Position numbers and translations under genes: made by a program
The notes under the pieces: generated by a model
Seen by the model: the letters and a program-made list of their open reading frames with translations, nothing else
What the model was told of the DNA's origin: nothing
Database searches by the model: none
Source of the DNA: Roseomonas sp. HF4
GTDB lineage: Bacteria; Pseudomonadota; Alphaproteobacteria; Acetobacterales; Acetobacteraceae
Length of the DNA stretch: 64,000 nt
Assembly: GCF_005222755.1 (NCBI RefSeq)
Contig: NZ_STGD01000012.1
Span: 62,001 to 126,000, forward strand
Direction: 5' to 3'
Part shown: one piece after another, positions 17,213 through 28,125 of the stretch
How the letters are laid out: each line of letters opens with the position of its first letter
Numbering within the stretch: the stretch's first letter is position 1

Positions 17213-17488
17213 AAAAAATATATATTCTAGAGGAGCTTATGCCCGATCGGATGGAGCCGCGCAGCGATTCCATCCGATCGGATGCCTCCAGCCGGCGGAC
17301 ATGATGCCGACCGGGGGCAGGTTTCGCCTTCGTCCCCCTCAGACGCCGGGCGCCGCGCACCCGCGCGGCTTGGCTTCGCGGCGCAGGCTGTGACGCCGGC
17401 TCGGGCACTCGGCCCGCAGGTCGGAACTTCGTCCGCTGGGCGTGAATTGCCGTCGGGCGCCGCATCCGGCTGAGCCGGCTGGCCGGCA
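17167..17488. other. Gene-free gap with two palindromes
   Basis: No convincing gene is seen in these 322 bp. The left half holds two palindromic elements separated by an AT-rich spacer (17213-17231, mostly A and T, very unusual for this genome). The right half, from about 17290, is ordinary GC-rich DNA without recognisable signals. The gap separates the convergent T6SS spike operon and lipoprotein gene. Confidence 0.6.
17232..17289. repeat. Second palindromic element, 12-bp perfect arms
   Basis: Perfect inverted arms CGATCGGATGGA at 17244-17255 and TCCATCCGATCG at 17269-17280 flank a 13-bp centre; weaker outer arms GGAG and CTCC extend it to about 58 bp. Its arm shares the GATGGA/GATCGG wording with the neighbouring element at 17165-17212, so the two are probably related copies. 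Confidence 0.75.
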
Positions 17489-18280
17489 TCATGATTCCGG
17501 GCAGCCCACCACCACGCGCTGCAGCGTCCGCACGCCTTCGAGGGTCTGCTGCCAGCGCGCCTCGGCTTGCGGCGGCGTCAGAAGCCGCGCGGCCTGCGCG
17601 AGGTCCGGGCAGCGCTGGTCGTCGGCACCGCAGGAGACAGAGACGCCGAGCATGCGCGCGCTGGCGCCGTGGAAGCGGGCGCTGACATTGCCGGGGGCGT
17701 CGCGCAGCAGCGTATCGGCCTCGGCGCGCATCAGGTCGTTGTCCGGGCAGATGCCGGCGCGCGGCGTGACGGCGCGGCGGTCATAGAGCGCGGCCAGCAG
17801 GTCCTCGCGCCAGGCGTTGCGTTCCGCCTGGGTGTTCGCACCGCCCGCGGCCAGCGCCGCCTGCCCGGATGCGACGGCGCAGTCCCGGTATCGGGCCTTC
17901 TGGTCCTGCGGCGCGGCGGCGGCCTGGCGCCGGCAGGCGCGGGCGCGCAGCGCGTGGGATTCGGCGCAGGGCTTGTCGGCGGCGCCGTTGCAGGCCGCGA
18001 TGGTCGCGTTCGCGACCTGGTCCCAGGCGCCCTGGGCGGCCGAGGCGCCGAGCGCCGCGAGTTGCTGCGCGGCCGGCGTGGCCGCGGCCCCCGCCGCCTG
18101 GCCCGCCACCTGCCCGGCCGGCCCGGCCACGGCGCCCGAGGCCGCGCCTGCCGCGGCGCGACCGGCAGCGGCGCCGGCGGCGCTCGTGGCCTGCTCGCAG
18201 GCGGCAAGGAGCCCGATACAGGACAGGAGCACCGCAAGCCGGGTCGCGGGAGAGGAATGCAGCACGATGAGCCTCCGCAT
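17489..18280 (-). CDS. Lipoprotein of unknown function with Ala/Gly-rich linker
   Basis: A 263-aa predicted lipoprotein. The signal peptide ends in the lipobox GLLAAC. After it comes an Ala/Gly-rich, repeat-like linker (about residues 30-75) resembling glycine-zipper segments, then a helical domain with several cysteines (AACNGAADKPC, RACRRQ, RDCAVASG, and CPD/CGADDQRCPDL later), which suggests disulphides. ATG 18280 was chosen because it opens the signal peptide; in-frame starts further upstream add charged residues ahead of it. It faces the type VI spike operon across palindromic repeats. A link to secretion is possible but not shown. Confidence 0.7.
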   Translation of the reverse strand: MRRLIVLHSSPATRLAVLLSCIGLLAACEQATSAAGAAAGRAAAGAASGAVAGPAGQVAGQAAGAAATPAAQQLAALGASAAQGAWDQVANATIAACNGAADKPCAESHALRARACRRQAAAAPQDQKARYRDCAVASGQAALAAGGANTQAERNAWREDLLAALYDRRAVTPRAGICPDNDLMRAEADTLLRDAPGNVSARFHGASARMLGVSVSCGADDQRCPDLAQAARLLTPPQAEARWQQTLEGVRTLQRVVVGCPES

Positions 18281-18389
18281 CAGGTCCAGGTCTGGAACCA
18301 CATACCACAGGCGGCGCTTCCGTGCCGGCGCGGCCTTGCGCCCATCGGCCCGCGGCGCAACGCTGGCGGCACCCGCCGGAGGACCGCCC

Positions 18390-19238
18390 ATGCCACGCCA
18401 CGACCTCTTCGTTCGCCTCGGCGAGACGCTGTACCGCGTTCAGCGCCCCTGGGGCGACCTGCCGGCGGGCGCCGGCGTGCCGAGCGATGTCGCCTGCGAC
18501 GCGGAAGGTCGCGTGTACGCCCTGCTGCGCCAGGACCCGCTGACCGACGCCGAGGCGCCCGCCGTGATCGTGCTGGCGCCGGACGGGCAGCGCCTTGCCG
18601 CCTGGGGCGGCGCCGAGGTCGCCGACGGGCACATGCTGTCCGTCCATCCGGATGGCCGCGTCTTCGTGGTGGACCGCGACGCGCAGGAGATCGTGGTGTT
18701 CAGCGCCGAGGGCAGGCGCCTCGGCGGCCTCGGCACGCGCAACCGCCCGGGCGAGCCGTTCAACGCCCCCTGCGACGTCGCCTTCGGCCCGGATGGGTCG
18801 ATCTACGTGGCGGACGGCTACGCGGCGTCGGTCGTGCACCGGTTCAGCGCGGCAGGCACGCCGCTCGGCCGCTGGGGCCGGGAAGGCAGCGGTCCCGGGG
18901 AATTCACCACGCCGCATTCCGTCTGGGTACTGCCCGACGGGCGCGTCACGGTGGCGGACCGCGAGAACAACCGCGTGCAGGTCTTCACGGCCGGGGGCGA
19001 ATGGCTCGCCGACTGGCGCGGCAACCACAAGCCGATGAGCGTGCATGGTGCGCCCGGCGGCGGGCTCTATGTGACGGACCAGGTGCCGCAACTCTCGCTG
19101 CTCGGCTCCGATGGCGCGATCCGGGGGCGCTGCCGGCCGGTGCTGAACGGCGCGCACGGCATCTGGGCGGCGCCGGACGGGCGGATCTTCCTGTCGGAGC
19201 AGAACCCGCCACGGCTGACCTGCCTCGTGCCGGTGTAG
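18390..19238 (+). CDS. NHL-repeat beta-propeller protein
   Basis: A 282-aa six-bladed propeller-type protein similar to the NHL domain of peptidyl-alpha-hydroxyglycine alpha-amidating lyase. Blade motifs recur as PSDVACDAEGRVYA, HMLSVHPDGRVFVVDRD, PCDVAFGPDGSIYVADGY, PHSVWVLPDGRVTVADREN and HGIWAAPDGRIFLSE. NRVQVF and GSGPGEFTTPH are classical NHL loop sequences. There is no signal peptide, so it is probably cytosolic, and its ligand or enzymatic activity is unknown. ATG 18390 follows GGAGGA. It is divergent from the lipoprotein gene and ends 12 bp before a direct repeat that bounds the glycosyltransferase island. Confidence 0.85.
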   Translation: MPRHDLFVRLGETLYRVQRPWGDLPAGAGVPSDVACDAEGRVYALLRQDPLTDAEAPAVIVLAPDGQRLAAWGGAEVADGHMLSVHPDGRVFVVDRDAQEIVVFSAEGRRLGGLGTRNRPGEPFNAPCDVAFGPDGSIYVADGYAASVVHRFSAAGTPLGRWGREGSGPGEFTTPHSVWVLPDGRVTVADRENNRVQVFTAGGEWLADWRGNHKPMSVHGAPGGGLYVTDQVPQLSLLGSDGAIRGRCRPVLNGAHGIWAAPDGRIFLSEQNPPRLTCLVPV

Positions 19239-19250
19239 CGCGTGCCGGGC

Positions 19251-19279
19251 GCTCAGCGCCCGGTCAAGATCCGCTTGAC
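19251..19279. repeat. Left 29-bp direct repeat flanking the glycosyltransferase island
   Basis: Matches 22197-22225 at 27 of 29 positions. The right copy is the 3' end of the nitronate monooxygenase-like gene, encoding VERIMTGR and stop; the left copy reads VKRILTGR and stop in the same orientation but has no gene body attached. Between the copies lie two lower-GC genes. Confidence 0.8.
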
Positions 19280-19359
19280 AGCAGGGCCCGTTGGTCTTGC
19301 GGACAAAGCCGTGTCAGATCGGCGATCTCGCGTGACGCGACATGGACGGCTGGCGCCGA

Positions 19360-20370
19360 TCATCCCGGCTTTGCACGCACGTCGGAAGCGCCGAGGGCCC
19401 GGCCCGCCGTCTCGATAGGCGGGTCCCAGGCCGGTAGTGCGAGATAGGCCATGCGCTTGGCTTCCTGCCTGCCACGGGTGACGGTGTCCAGGATCAGGCC
19501 ACATGTGAAGGATAGGCTGGCAAGGATGCCGAGGCCTGTAGCAAGGATTGCAGTCGGGAACCGCGGAACAAGGCCGGTTTCGAGATAGGTGGGGACCAAA
19601 GGCAGCGCGAGGCCGACCGCGGCAGTAAGCATGACCACACTGATCGCCGAGAAGAAGGCGAGCGGCTTCTCCCTCTGCACGAGCAGGCCGATGGTGCACA
19701 GAATACGGAAACCATCACGCCAAGTATCGAGCTTGCTCACGGAACCGGCGGGGCGCTCACGGTAGGACGTCGAAACCTCGCCGACCGGCAGGCGGAGTTC
19801 GAGGGCGTGGACGGTGAATTCCGTCTCCGTCTCGAAACCTGAGGCAAGCGCCGGGAAGGACTTCACGAAGCGGCGGGAGAAGACTCGGTAGCCCGAAAGC
19901 ATGTCCCCGATGCGCTTGCCGAAGATCAAGCGGACCATGCCGGTCAGCACGGCGTTGCCGAAGCGGTGTCCGGGACGATAGGCGGCGCCCACGTCTGACT
20001 CGGTAACGCGCAGGCCGGTCACCATGTCGAGGCGCTGCGCCAGCAGCAGGGCGACCATTCCCGGCGCGGCCGCGGCGTCGTAGGTGTCGTCGCCGTCGAC
20101 CAGGACGTAGGCATCCGCCTCGATGTCGGCGAACATACGACGGATGACGTTGCCCTTGCCCTGCAGGGTTTCGTCACGGACCACGGCGCCGGCCGCGGCC
20201 GCGACCTGCCGCGTCCTGTCGTGCGAGTTGTTGTCGTAGACGTAGATTGTCGCCCGCGGCAGCGCAGCGTGGAACGCCGCGACGACCCGCGGGATTGCGA
20301 CTTCTTCATTGTAGCAAGGAATCAGCACCGCTATTCGCGGCTGATCCTTGGCAGGATCGTCGGGCGTCAT
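19360..20370 (-). CDS. Membrane-anchored family 2 glycosyltransferase
   Basis: A 336-aa GT-A fold glycosyltransferase of the dolichol-phosphate-mannose-synthase type. The N-terminal IAVLIPCYNEEVAIPRVV, the DNNSHDRT nucleotide-binding loop and LVDGDDTYDA (the metal-binding DxD) are clear, as is MLSGYRVFSRRFVKSFPAL, a signature of polyprenyl-phosphate glycosyltransferases. Two C-terminal hydrophobic helices (about 235-257 and 268-298) anchor it in the membrane. It probably charges undecaprenyl phosphate with a sugar for use in the periplasm by a GT-C enzyme, which the neighbouring membrane protein might be. The GC content and codon use are lower than outside the island. Confidence 0.88.
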   Translation of the reverse strand: MTPDDPAKDQPRIAVLIPCYNEEVAIPRVVAAFHAALPRATIYVYDNNSHDRTRQVAAAAGAVVRDETLQGKGNVIRRMFADIEADAYVLVDGDDTYDAAAAPGMVALLLAQRLDMVTGLRVTESDVGAAYRPGHRFGNAVLTGMVRLIFGKRIGDMLSGYRVFSRRFVKSFPALASGFETETEFTVHALELRLPVGEVSTSYRERPAGSVSKLDTWRDGFRILCTIGLLVQREKPLAFFSAISVVMLTAAVGLALPLVPTYLETGLVPRFPTAILATGLGILASLSFTCGLILDTVTRGRQEAKRMAYLALPAWDPPIETAGRALGASDVRAKPG

Positions 20371-20383
20371 GCGTCTGCGATCC

Positions 20384-22141
20384 TCATGACGGGTCGCGTA
20401 TCATCCAAGTCCACAGGAACGGTGTGAAGATCAAGCCTTCCTTCAGATGTGGCGTGCAGATGCGTGGCGCATCCCAGCACTGGTTGCCGCGCGCCGGCAC
20501 CAGGATGGGGATGCCCGCATGCACGCCCTGCGACCGCACCTCCACCTGCTGATGCTGAACGATATCTGTTGCCACCAGCAGATTGGCCGGCTTCCGTACC
20601 AGGCTGGCAAAGACAAGCAAGGCGAGACCCAGCGCCACGGCGCGGCTGAAGCTGCGTCCCTGCAGCATCTCGAGCGCGCGCCATTCCGTTATCTGGTTTC
20701 CCGCGTGACGGATGCCGATCGGCGCGAAATGCGCGATCAGCAGTAGAAGCGGCAGGACGAGCCACGTCTGGCCGTACCTGACCAGCGGGGCCGAAAGGAA
20801 CCAGAAGCCGACTCCGACAAAGGCCACGCCGAGCAGGATCACCAAATCGACAGCGCGCTGAGGCGTCGGTCCCTCGCCCGCCGTCACGAGGCCGCGCAGA
20901 AGCAGCCGCGCCAAGATGCAAGCCGCCGCCGCGCCGGCCAGGATGACGAAGACCGGCCACGCTGGTTCCTGATGCAGGCTCGCAAGCCATCCGGGGAACC
21001 ACGACCAGTCCGCGAGAACGATCTCTGGCGACGTCTCCGGCTTGCGGGCCCAGGCCCGCATCCAATCGAGGTCGGACTGCGCGACTGCATGAGCGACCCT
21101 CCATGGCACCGGCAGGCAGGAGGATGGCTGTGGATACGCGATGCACCCCGAGGTCGCTATGCCGCGCGCCAGCCATGGCAGCCCGATCGCCAGGGCGCCG
21201 GCTCCGCTCAGCGCGACGTCACGCAGGGCGATCTGCCCTCGCCGCCACTTCAGCATTACCAGCGCAGCCAGCAGGACGACTGGTGCTGCGGAAAGCTTCA
21301 GCGTGACCGCGAGAGCGAGGACTGCCATCAGCAGCGCCGCGGTCCCCGCGACCTCATCACTTCGACCGTCCTGCACTGCCACATCGGAAAGTAGGATTGC
21401 GAGATAGAAGCTGTAGAGCACCATCATCCCGCTGGGGATATCGGTGTTCGGAGTGCCGGCCCAGCTCCGCAGTGACAGTATGGGCGTAAACACAGCGAGT
21501 ACGACGAATAGAATGCCAAAAATCGCCGGGCGGGCGAACAACGCATCCTTCCAATGGGCCGCTCGCGTCAACACAGCAAGTGCCACAAATGCGATAAGAA
21601 GGGCATTGGTCGTGATTGCCCCCGCGAGGCTGGAGACACCGCCGGTAAGAATTGCGCTAGTCTGAAACAATTGTGAATTATAGCCGAATCTCATGTGGAT
21701 ATTGGCAGCGCCGAGGATCAATGGATATTCGATGATCTGACGGATGGCCTGCAGGTGGTAGAGACCGGTATCGTAGTGGCTGGCCGTCGAGCCCGGTATG
21801 AGGGTGCCCAAGTACAGGCAGAGGGCAACAAGGGCCAGGACGGTGGCGAATGCACTCCAACCGAAGTTTTTCGCCTGTTGGGTCAGATGGTGTCGGCCCA
21901 GGACAAGCAATCCGAGCCCCACGAGGCAACACACCGCCGCCACCGGGCCGGACAGCGGCACGAAGAGGTTCAGGACCGTGGCCAGCAGGCCAAGGGCGAC
22001 GTACCCAAGGAGACCGACATCGCCAACCGTGACAGCGCGAGACAGCCCCGGGCGGACCCGCTCCGCCATCCGCACGCACAGGAGGCCGTAGCCGAGGCAT
22101 ATCGCGGCCGCGAGAATGACCAAGGCCCCTGACAGCAGCAC
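20384..22141 (-). CDS. Polytopic membrane protein, LIC_10190/GT-C-like
   Basis: A 585-aa protein with at least twelve hydrophobic helices. A first periplasmic loop contains GSTASHYDTGLYHLQAIRQI, resembling the acidic DxD-type loop of GT-C glycosyltransferases and the LIC_10190 family of membrane proteins; FGYNSQLFQTS follows. The C-terminal periplasmic region is soluble. It starts at GTG 22141 and is encoded 13 bp upstream of the GT2 gene, so the two form an operon. I infer that it transfers or handles the lipid-linked sugar made by that enzyme. Stretches near 21480-21700 fall to about 45-55% GC by count, well below the neighbours. Confidence 0.75.
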   Translation of the reverse strand: MLLSGALVILAAAICLGYGLLCVRMAERVRPGLSRAVTVGDVGLLGYVALGLLATVLNLFVPLSGPVAAVCCLVGLGLLVLGRHHLTQQAKNFGWSAFATVLALVALCLYLGTLIPGSTASHYDTGLYHLQAIRQIIEYPLILGAANIHMRFGYNSQLFQTSAILTGGVSSLAGAITTNALLIAFVALAVLTRAAHWKDALFARPAIFGILFVVLAVFTPILSLRSWAGTPNTDIPSGMMVLYSFYLAILLSDVAVQDGRSDEVAGTAALLMAVLALAVTLKLSAAPVVLLAALVMLKWRRGQIALRDVALSGAGALAIGLPWLARGIATSGCIAYPQPSSCLPVPWRVAHAVAQSDLDWMRAWARKPETSPEIVLADWSWFPGWLASLHQEPAWPVFVILAGAAAACILARLLLRGLVTAGEGPTPQRAVDLVILLGVAFVGVGFWFLSAPLVRYGQTWLVLPLLLLIAHFAPIGIRHAGNQITEWRALEMLQGRSFSRAVALGLALLVFASLVRKPANLLVATDIVQHQQVEVRSQGVHAGIPILVPARGNQCWDAPRICTPHLKEGLIFTPFLWTWMIRDPS

Positions 22142-22196
22142 GATACAGCCTTACTTCCTGCGGCCCATGACGCGTGGACGGGGCCGGCTCTCGACG

Positions 22197-22225
22197 GCTC
22201 AGCGCCCGGTCATGATCCGCTCGAC
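22197..22225. repeat. Right 29-bp direct repeat flanking the island
   Basis: Partner of 19251-19279 with two mismatches. It covers the last eight codons and the stop of the nitronate monooxygenase-like gene on the minus strand. Confidence 0.8.
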
Positions 22226-23641
22226 CAGCTGCTTCACGCTCGGCACGAAGCCGTTCGAGTAAAAAGGGTCCGACCCGAAGCGGTAGGCGTTGTGCCCGGC
22301 GAACATGAGGTTGTTGTCCATGCTGCCGTCATGCGCCACGTCCTGCAGCGTCTTCTGGATGCAGAAGGACCGCGGGTCCGCCTTGCGGCCGGTCGAGTAG
22401 TCCGGCTCGGTCTGCGCCCAGTTGCTGAAGCGGCAATGGGACAGGCAGCCCATGCAGTCCACCTGGTCCTTCACGATCTCCCGCGCCTTGTCGGGCGTCA
22501 CGAAAATCAGCGTGTTGTCCGGCGTGCGCATCGCCTCGGTGAAGCCCTCGGCCTCCCACTGGTTGATGCGCGCGAGGTCATGCGGCGCGACCCAGACCGG
22601 GCGCTTGCGAGGGCCCACGCCGTATTCGGACAGGTGTTCGCCGATCGGCTCGCTGGTGTAGGCGACCTGGCGCTCGTTGCGGTCTTCGAGCTCGCGCAGG
22701 AAGTCGTTGCGCACGGCCGAGGAATAGAAGCCGGTCGGCGAGAAGGGCTGCAGCAGCACGTCGCCGGCCTTGAGCGTCAGGAGCCGCTGCTTCCAGGCGT
22801 CCGAGATCGGGCTTTCCTGCGTGACCAGTGGGCGGGTGCCGAATTGGAACGCGATCGGGCCGAGTTCGGGGTTGCCGATCCAGTCGGCCCATTCCTCCAG
22901 CCACCAGACGCCGCCGGCCATGATGATGGGCGTGTCGTCGAGGCCAAAGGCGCGCATCTGCTCACGCAGCTTCAGCACGCGCGCGTAGGGGGCCTCGGGC
23001 TTCTTCGGGTCCTCGGAATTCGACAGGCCGTTGTGGCCGCCGGCGAGCCAGGGGTCCTCGTAGACCACGCCGCCCAGCCATTCGCGCGTCTTGTGGTAGG
23101 CGCGCTTCCAGAGCGCGCTGAAAGCGCGGCCGGAGGAGACGATCGGGTAGTAGTGGATGCCGTAGTCGCGCGCGATGTCGGCCAGCCGGTACGGCATGCC
23201 CGCGCCGCAGGTGATGCCGTGGATCAGGCCCTTCGCGCCGTCCAGCATGCCGCGCGCCACGCGCTCGGCGCCGCCCATCTCCCACAGGATATTGGCGTGG
23301 ATGCGGCCCTTGCCGCCGGCCATGTCCCAGGCGCGCTTCGCCTGCGTGACGGCGCCGTCGATCGCGTAGCGCACGAGTTCCTCGTGCCGGTCGCGCCGGG
23401 TCTTGCCGTGGTAGACCTGCGGGATCGGCCGTCCGTCCGCGTCGTAGCTGTCGGCATTGACCGCGGAGAACGTGCCGACGCCGCCCGAGGCCGCCCAGGC
23501 CCCGCAGGATGAACCGTTGGAGATCGCGACGCCCTTGCCGCCTTCCACCAGCGGCAGGACATCCACACCGCCCATGCGGATCGCATTGATGGCCTTCAAG
23601 AACCGGCGCTCCCAGGGAACTTCATGACGGGAATATGGCAT
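22199..23641 (-). CDS. Nitronate monooxygenase-family flavin oxidoreductase
   Basis: A 480-aa FMN-dependent TIM-barrel enzyme of the 2-nitropropane dioxygenase/YrpB class. The glycine-rich start of the barrel SNGSSCGAWAASGGVGTFSA, HGITCGAGMPY and IIMAGGVWW with IAFQFGTRPLVT, the FMN phosphate-binding region, support this. It is longer than typical members (about 330-360 aa): about 120 extra C-terminal residues contain CMGCLSHCRFSNW, a Cys-rich motif that could bind metal or an iron-sulphur cluster. That longer variant is seen in several proteobacteria but its substrate is not known to me. Its 3' end is duplicated on the other side of the adjacent island. Confidence 0.85.
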   Translation of the reverse strand: MPYSRHEVPWERRFLKAINAIRMGGVDVLPLVEGGKGVAISNGSSCGAWAASGGVGTFSAVNADSYDADGRPIPQVYHGKTRRDRHEELVRYAIDGAVTQAKRAWDMAGGKGRIHANILWEMGGAERVARGMLDGAKGLIHGITCGAGMPYRLADIARDYGIHYYPIVSSGRAFSALWKRAYHKTREWLGGVVYEDPWLAGGHNGLSNSEDPKKPEAPYARVLKLREQMRAFGLDDTPIIMAGGVWWLEEWADWIGNPELGPIAFQFGTRPLVTQESPISDAWKQRLLTLKAGDVLLQPFSPTGFYSSAVRNDFLRELEDRNERQVAYTSEPIGEHLSEYGVGPRKRPVWVAPHDLARINQWEAEGFTEAMRTPDNTLIFVTPDKAREIVKDQVDCMGCLSHCRFSNWAQTEPDYSTGRKADPRSFCIQKTLQDVAHDGSMDNNLMFAGHNAYRFGSDPFYSNGFVPSVKQLVERIMTGR

Positions 23642-23695
23642 CGGCCGGGCCTGCTGTGCAGGGTCCCGGCCGAGCCGATTGTCGTGTTCTTGTCG

Positions 23696-25909
<2,214 letters not shown>

Positions 25910-26333
25910 CTGTCGTCCCTTCGGGCGCGGCGCCTCGGGCGCCGCACACACCGTGCCTGCCCGTCCCATGCGAGCAGCCGCGCGGCTGATGGGGCCCGGA
26001 TGGGCCCCGGAATGCGACACGGGGGGCGAAACAGGGGGGGCACCGGAACCAGGATTTCGGGGCCGGTAGGCTCGGCGTCTCGGGCGGCATGGGGTGGGCC
26101 CATCGCGGGTCTCGCGACGGGAAGGCCGCCCATGTGGCCGGAAACGCCGCGGCGGTCCGGTCCGGGTCCCGCGGCTTTCTCTCTGTCGGCCCGCCGCGGT
26201 CGCGGCGGTCGGCGCGCCGGCAGGCTGCCGGACGTCGCCGGGGGGGTGTATGGCGCGGTTTCGCCGGAAACGCCATGGGAAAGTACCCGGCCCGCTGGAC
26301 GGCCCCGCCGCCGCGTTGCATAGCCGCGCGCCC
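25910..26333. other. Gene-free divergent region between pnp and the WecA-like gene
   Basis: About 420 bp, very GC-rich with several G runs, for example near 26022-26040. It must hold the pnp leader and promoter and the promoter of the WecA-like gene. PNPase usually autoregulates through its leader, but I cannot define a hairpin here with confidence. No rpsO and no RNA gene are visible. Confidence 0.5.
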
Positions 26334-27392
26334 ATGCTGCTCGACGCCGTCCTCAGGCACCTCGCCTTCGCGCTGGCCCTGGCGCTGCTCTCCGCGGCGG
26401 CGGTCCGGCTGATGATCGCGTGGCCGATCCTGGACCACCCCAATGCCCGCTCCTCCCACGCCAGGCCGACGCCGCGGGGCGGGGGCGTCGGCGTGGTGCT
26501 CGCCTTCGTGGCCGGCATGGCCGTGCTCTATGCCGGGGCGGACTTCGCCCGGCTGCCGCCGCCGCAATTCCTGGGCGTGATCGGCGCGGCGGTCGCGATC
26601 GCCCTGGTCTCGCTCTGGGACGATGTCTCGGACCTGCGGTTCTCCGTGAAGCTCGCGGCGCAGGCGGCGGCCGCGCTGGTCGCGATCGGCAGCGGCCTCG
26701 TGCTAGAACGCCTCGCTTTGCCGCTGCTGGGGGAGGTCCCGCTCGGCTGGCTCGCCCTGCCGCTGACGCTGTTCTGGATCGTCGGCTGCACCAACGCGAT
26801 CAACTTCATGGACGGGCTGGACGGGCTGGTCGGCGGCTCGGTCTTCCTGGCCGCGGCCATCCTCTGCGTCGCGGCGGGGGAACAGGGCGGCTGGTTCGTC
26901 TATGCCGCGGCGCTGTTCCTGGCCGCCGGGCTGGCCGGCTTCCTGCCGTTCAACCTCCACCCGGCGCGCATCTTCATGGGCGATGTCGGCAGCCAGTTCC
27001 TCGGCTTCATGATGGCGGTGCTGGCAGTGGCGGCGGCGGGCTTCGACGCGGCGCAGCTGTCCTTCCTGATCGTGCCGCTGCTGCTGTTCGGGCTGCTGTT
27101 CGACGCCGCCTTCACCCTGGTCCGCCGCGCGGCCGCCGGGGAACGCGTGGCGGCGGCGCACCGGACGCACCTCTATCAGATGGCGCAGCGCTCCGGCATG
27201 GGCGTGCGGGCGGTCGCCGCGGTCCACTGGGGCTTCGTCTGCTTCCACGGCGTCCTGGTCTGGGCCTTCCTGCACCTGCCGGTCGGCACCAAGCCCGTGG
27301 TGGTGGTGCCGGCGCTGGCGGTGCAGCTCGGCTGGCTGGCGCTGGTCACGCGCCGGGCGCGCCGCGCGGGGCTTACCTGGGCAGCGGGATGA
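26334..27392 (+). CDS. WecA/MraY-like polyprenyl-phosphate sugar-1-phosphate transferase
   Basis: A 352-aa integral membrane glycosyltransferase of family 4, which moves a UDP-sugar phosphate (often GlcNAc-1-P) onto undecaprenyl phosphate to start O-antigen, capsule or teichoic-type polymers. About ten helices are visible. Catalytic landmarks are the SLWDDVSDL loop, [15 protein letters not shown] and [13 protein letters not shown], plus the HRTHLYQ cytosolic loop (HxH-like) near residue 275. ATG 26334 opens a membrane helix; an in-frame ATG at 26250 would add a basic segment. The 3' end overlaps the convergent YjbF lipoprotein gene by 20 bp. The neighbours suggest an envelope polysaccharide role. 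Confidence 0.9.
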   Translation: MLLDAVLRHLAFALALALLSAAAVRLMIAWPILDHPNARSSHARPTPRGGGVGVVLAFVAGMAVLYAGADFARLPPPQFLGVIGAAVAIALVSLWDDVSDLRFSVKLAAQAAAALVAIGSGLVLERLALPLLGEVPLGWLALPLTLFWIVGCTNAINFMDGLDGLVGGSVFLAAAILCVAAGEQGGWFVYAAALFLAAGLAGFLPFNLHPARIFMGDVGSQFLGFMMAVLAVAAAGFDAAQLSFLIVPLLLFGLLFDAAFTLVRRAAAGERVAAAHRTHLYQMAQRSGMGVRAVAAVHWGFVCFHGVLVWAFLHLPVGTKPVVVVPALAVQLGWLALVTRRARRAGLTWAAG

Positions 27393-28062
27393 CGTCGTCC
27401 GGCGGCGGGCCCATCACCTCGACCACCAGCGGCGGCAGTCCCTCGCCCACCCATTGCTCGGACCGGAACACGGCGTAGGACCGCGCATCGGCCCAGAAGC
27501 GATTGGTGAAGCGCGCCGCGCCCCGGCAGCGTTCCTCGACCAGCAGGGTGTCCGGCGCGTCGGTGGCCGCCGCGCCGATGCGGCAGTCGAGCCGCAGCCC
27601 GAACCGCATCCGCGCGGGGTCGTTGCCGGACCGCATCACGTCCACCACGCGCGCAGCGCGCACCTCCTCCCCGTCCGCCAGGTCGGCCAGGCGCAGCAGC
27701 GGGTCGGCGCCGCCCTCGAACCGCGTCGCGGCCAGCACGTCGCGCAGCCCGGCGGTCGCCACCACGCGCGGCCCCTCGGTCGCCACCACGACGCCGCCGG
27801 CGGTGCGCCACATCCGGCGCTCGCCTTCTTCCTGCACCAGCCGCGCCACGCCCTGGCGCGACCCGAGGCTGAGCGCCAGCGTCACCTCCCCGCCCGGGGC
27901 GGCGGGGGGCTCCGGGTCCCATTCGCCTTCCCGCCCGTCCGGCGCGGCGAACCAGCTATCCGGCACGGGCACCGGCCAGATCATGACGCGCAGCACGTCG
28001 GCCCCGGTGGTGTTGCCGCAGCCGCCGAGGAGCAGGGCGCACAGGATCGCAATTCCGCGCAT
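27373..28062 (-). CDS. YjbF-family outer-membrane lipoprotein
   Basis: A 229-aa lipoprotein with the lipobox LLGGCG after a short signal peptide. The mature part is beta-rich with VTLALSLGSRQGVARLVQEEGERRMW, ATEGPRVVATAGL and the C-terminal RSEQWVGEGLPPLVVEVM, a pattern I associate with YjbF/GfcB lipoproteins encoded in exopolysaccharide export loci. In E. coli yjbEFGH affects an exopolysaccharide. Partner genes such as yjbG or yjbH are not adjacent. Its 3' end overlaps the convergent WecA-like gene. Just upstream of its start, 28063-28100 is AT-rich and is a likely promoter region. Confidence 0.75.
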   Translation of the reverse strand: MRGIAILCALLLGGCGNTTGADVLRVMIWPVPVPDSWFAAPDGREGEWDPEPPAAPGGEVTLALSLGSRQGVARLVQEEGERRMWRTAGGVVVATEGPRVVATAGLRDVLAATRFEGGADPLLRLADLADGEEVRAARVVDVMRSGNDPARMRFGLRLDCRIGAAATDAPDTLLVEERCRGAARFTNRFWADARSYAVFRSEQWVGEGLPPLVVEVMGPPPDDVIPLPR

Positions 28063-28125
28063 TAAGGGAGAATATCACAAAGACAATAAAACCCAGAGGC
28101 GAAATCGCGGCGCGGCTCCCGGTGG

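Noticed and set aside
25910-26518. 203-codon N-terminal extension of PNPase
   Set aside because: PNPase family proteins begin at MFDKYF, which has its own ribosome-binding site; the extension is Arg/Pro-rich and overlaps the opposite gene.
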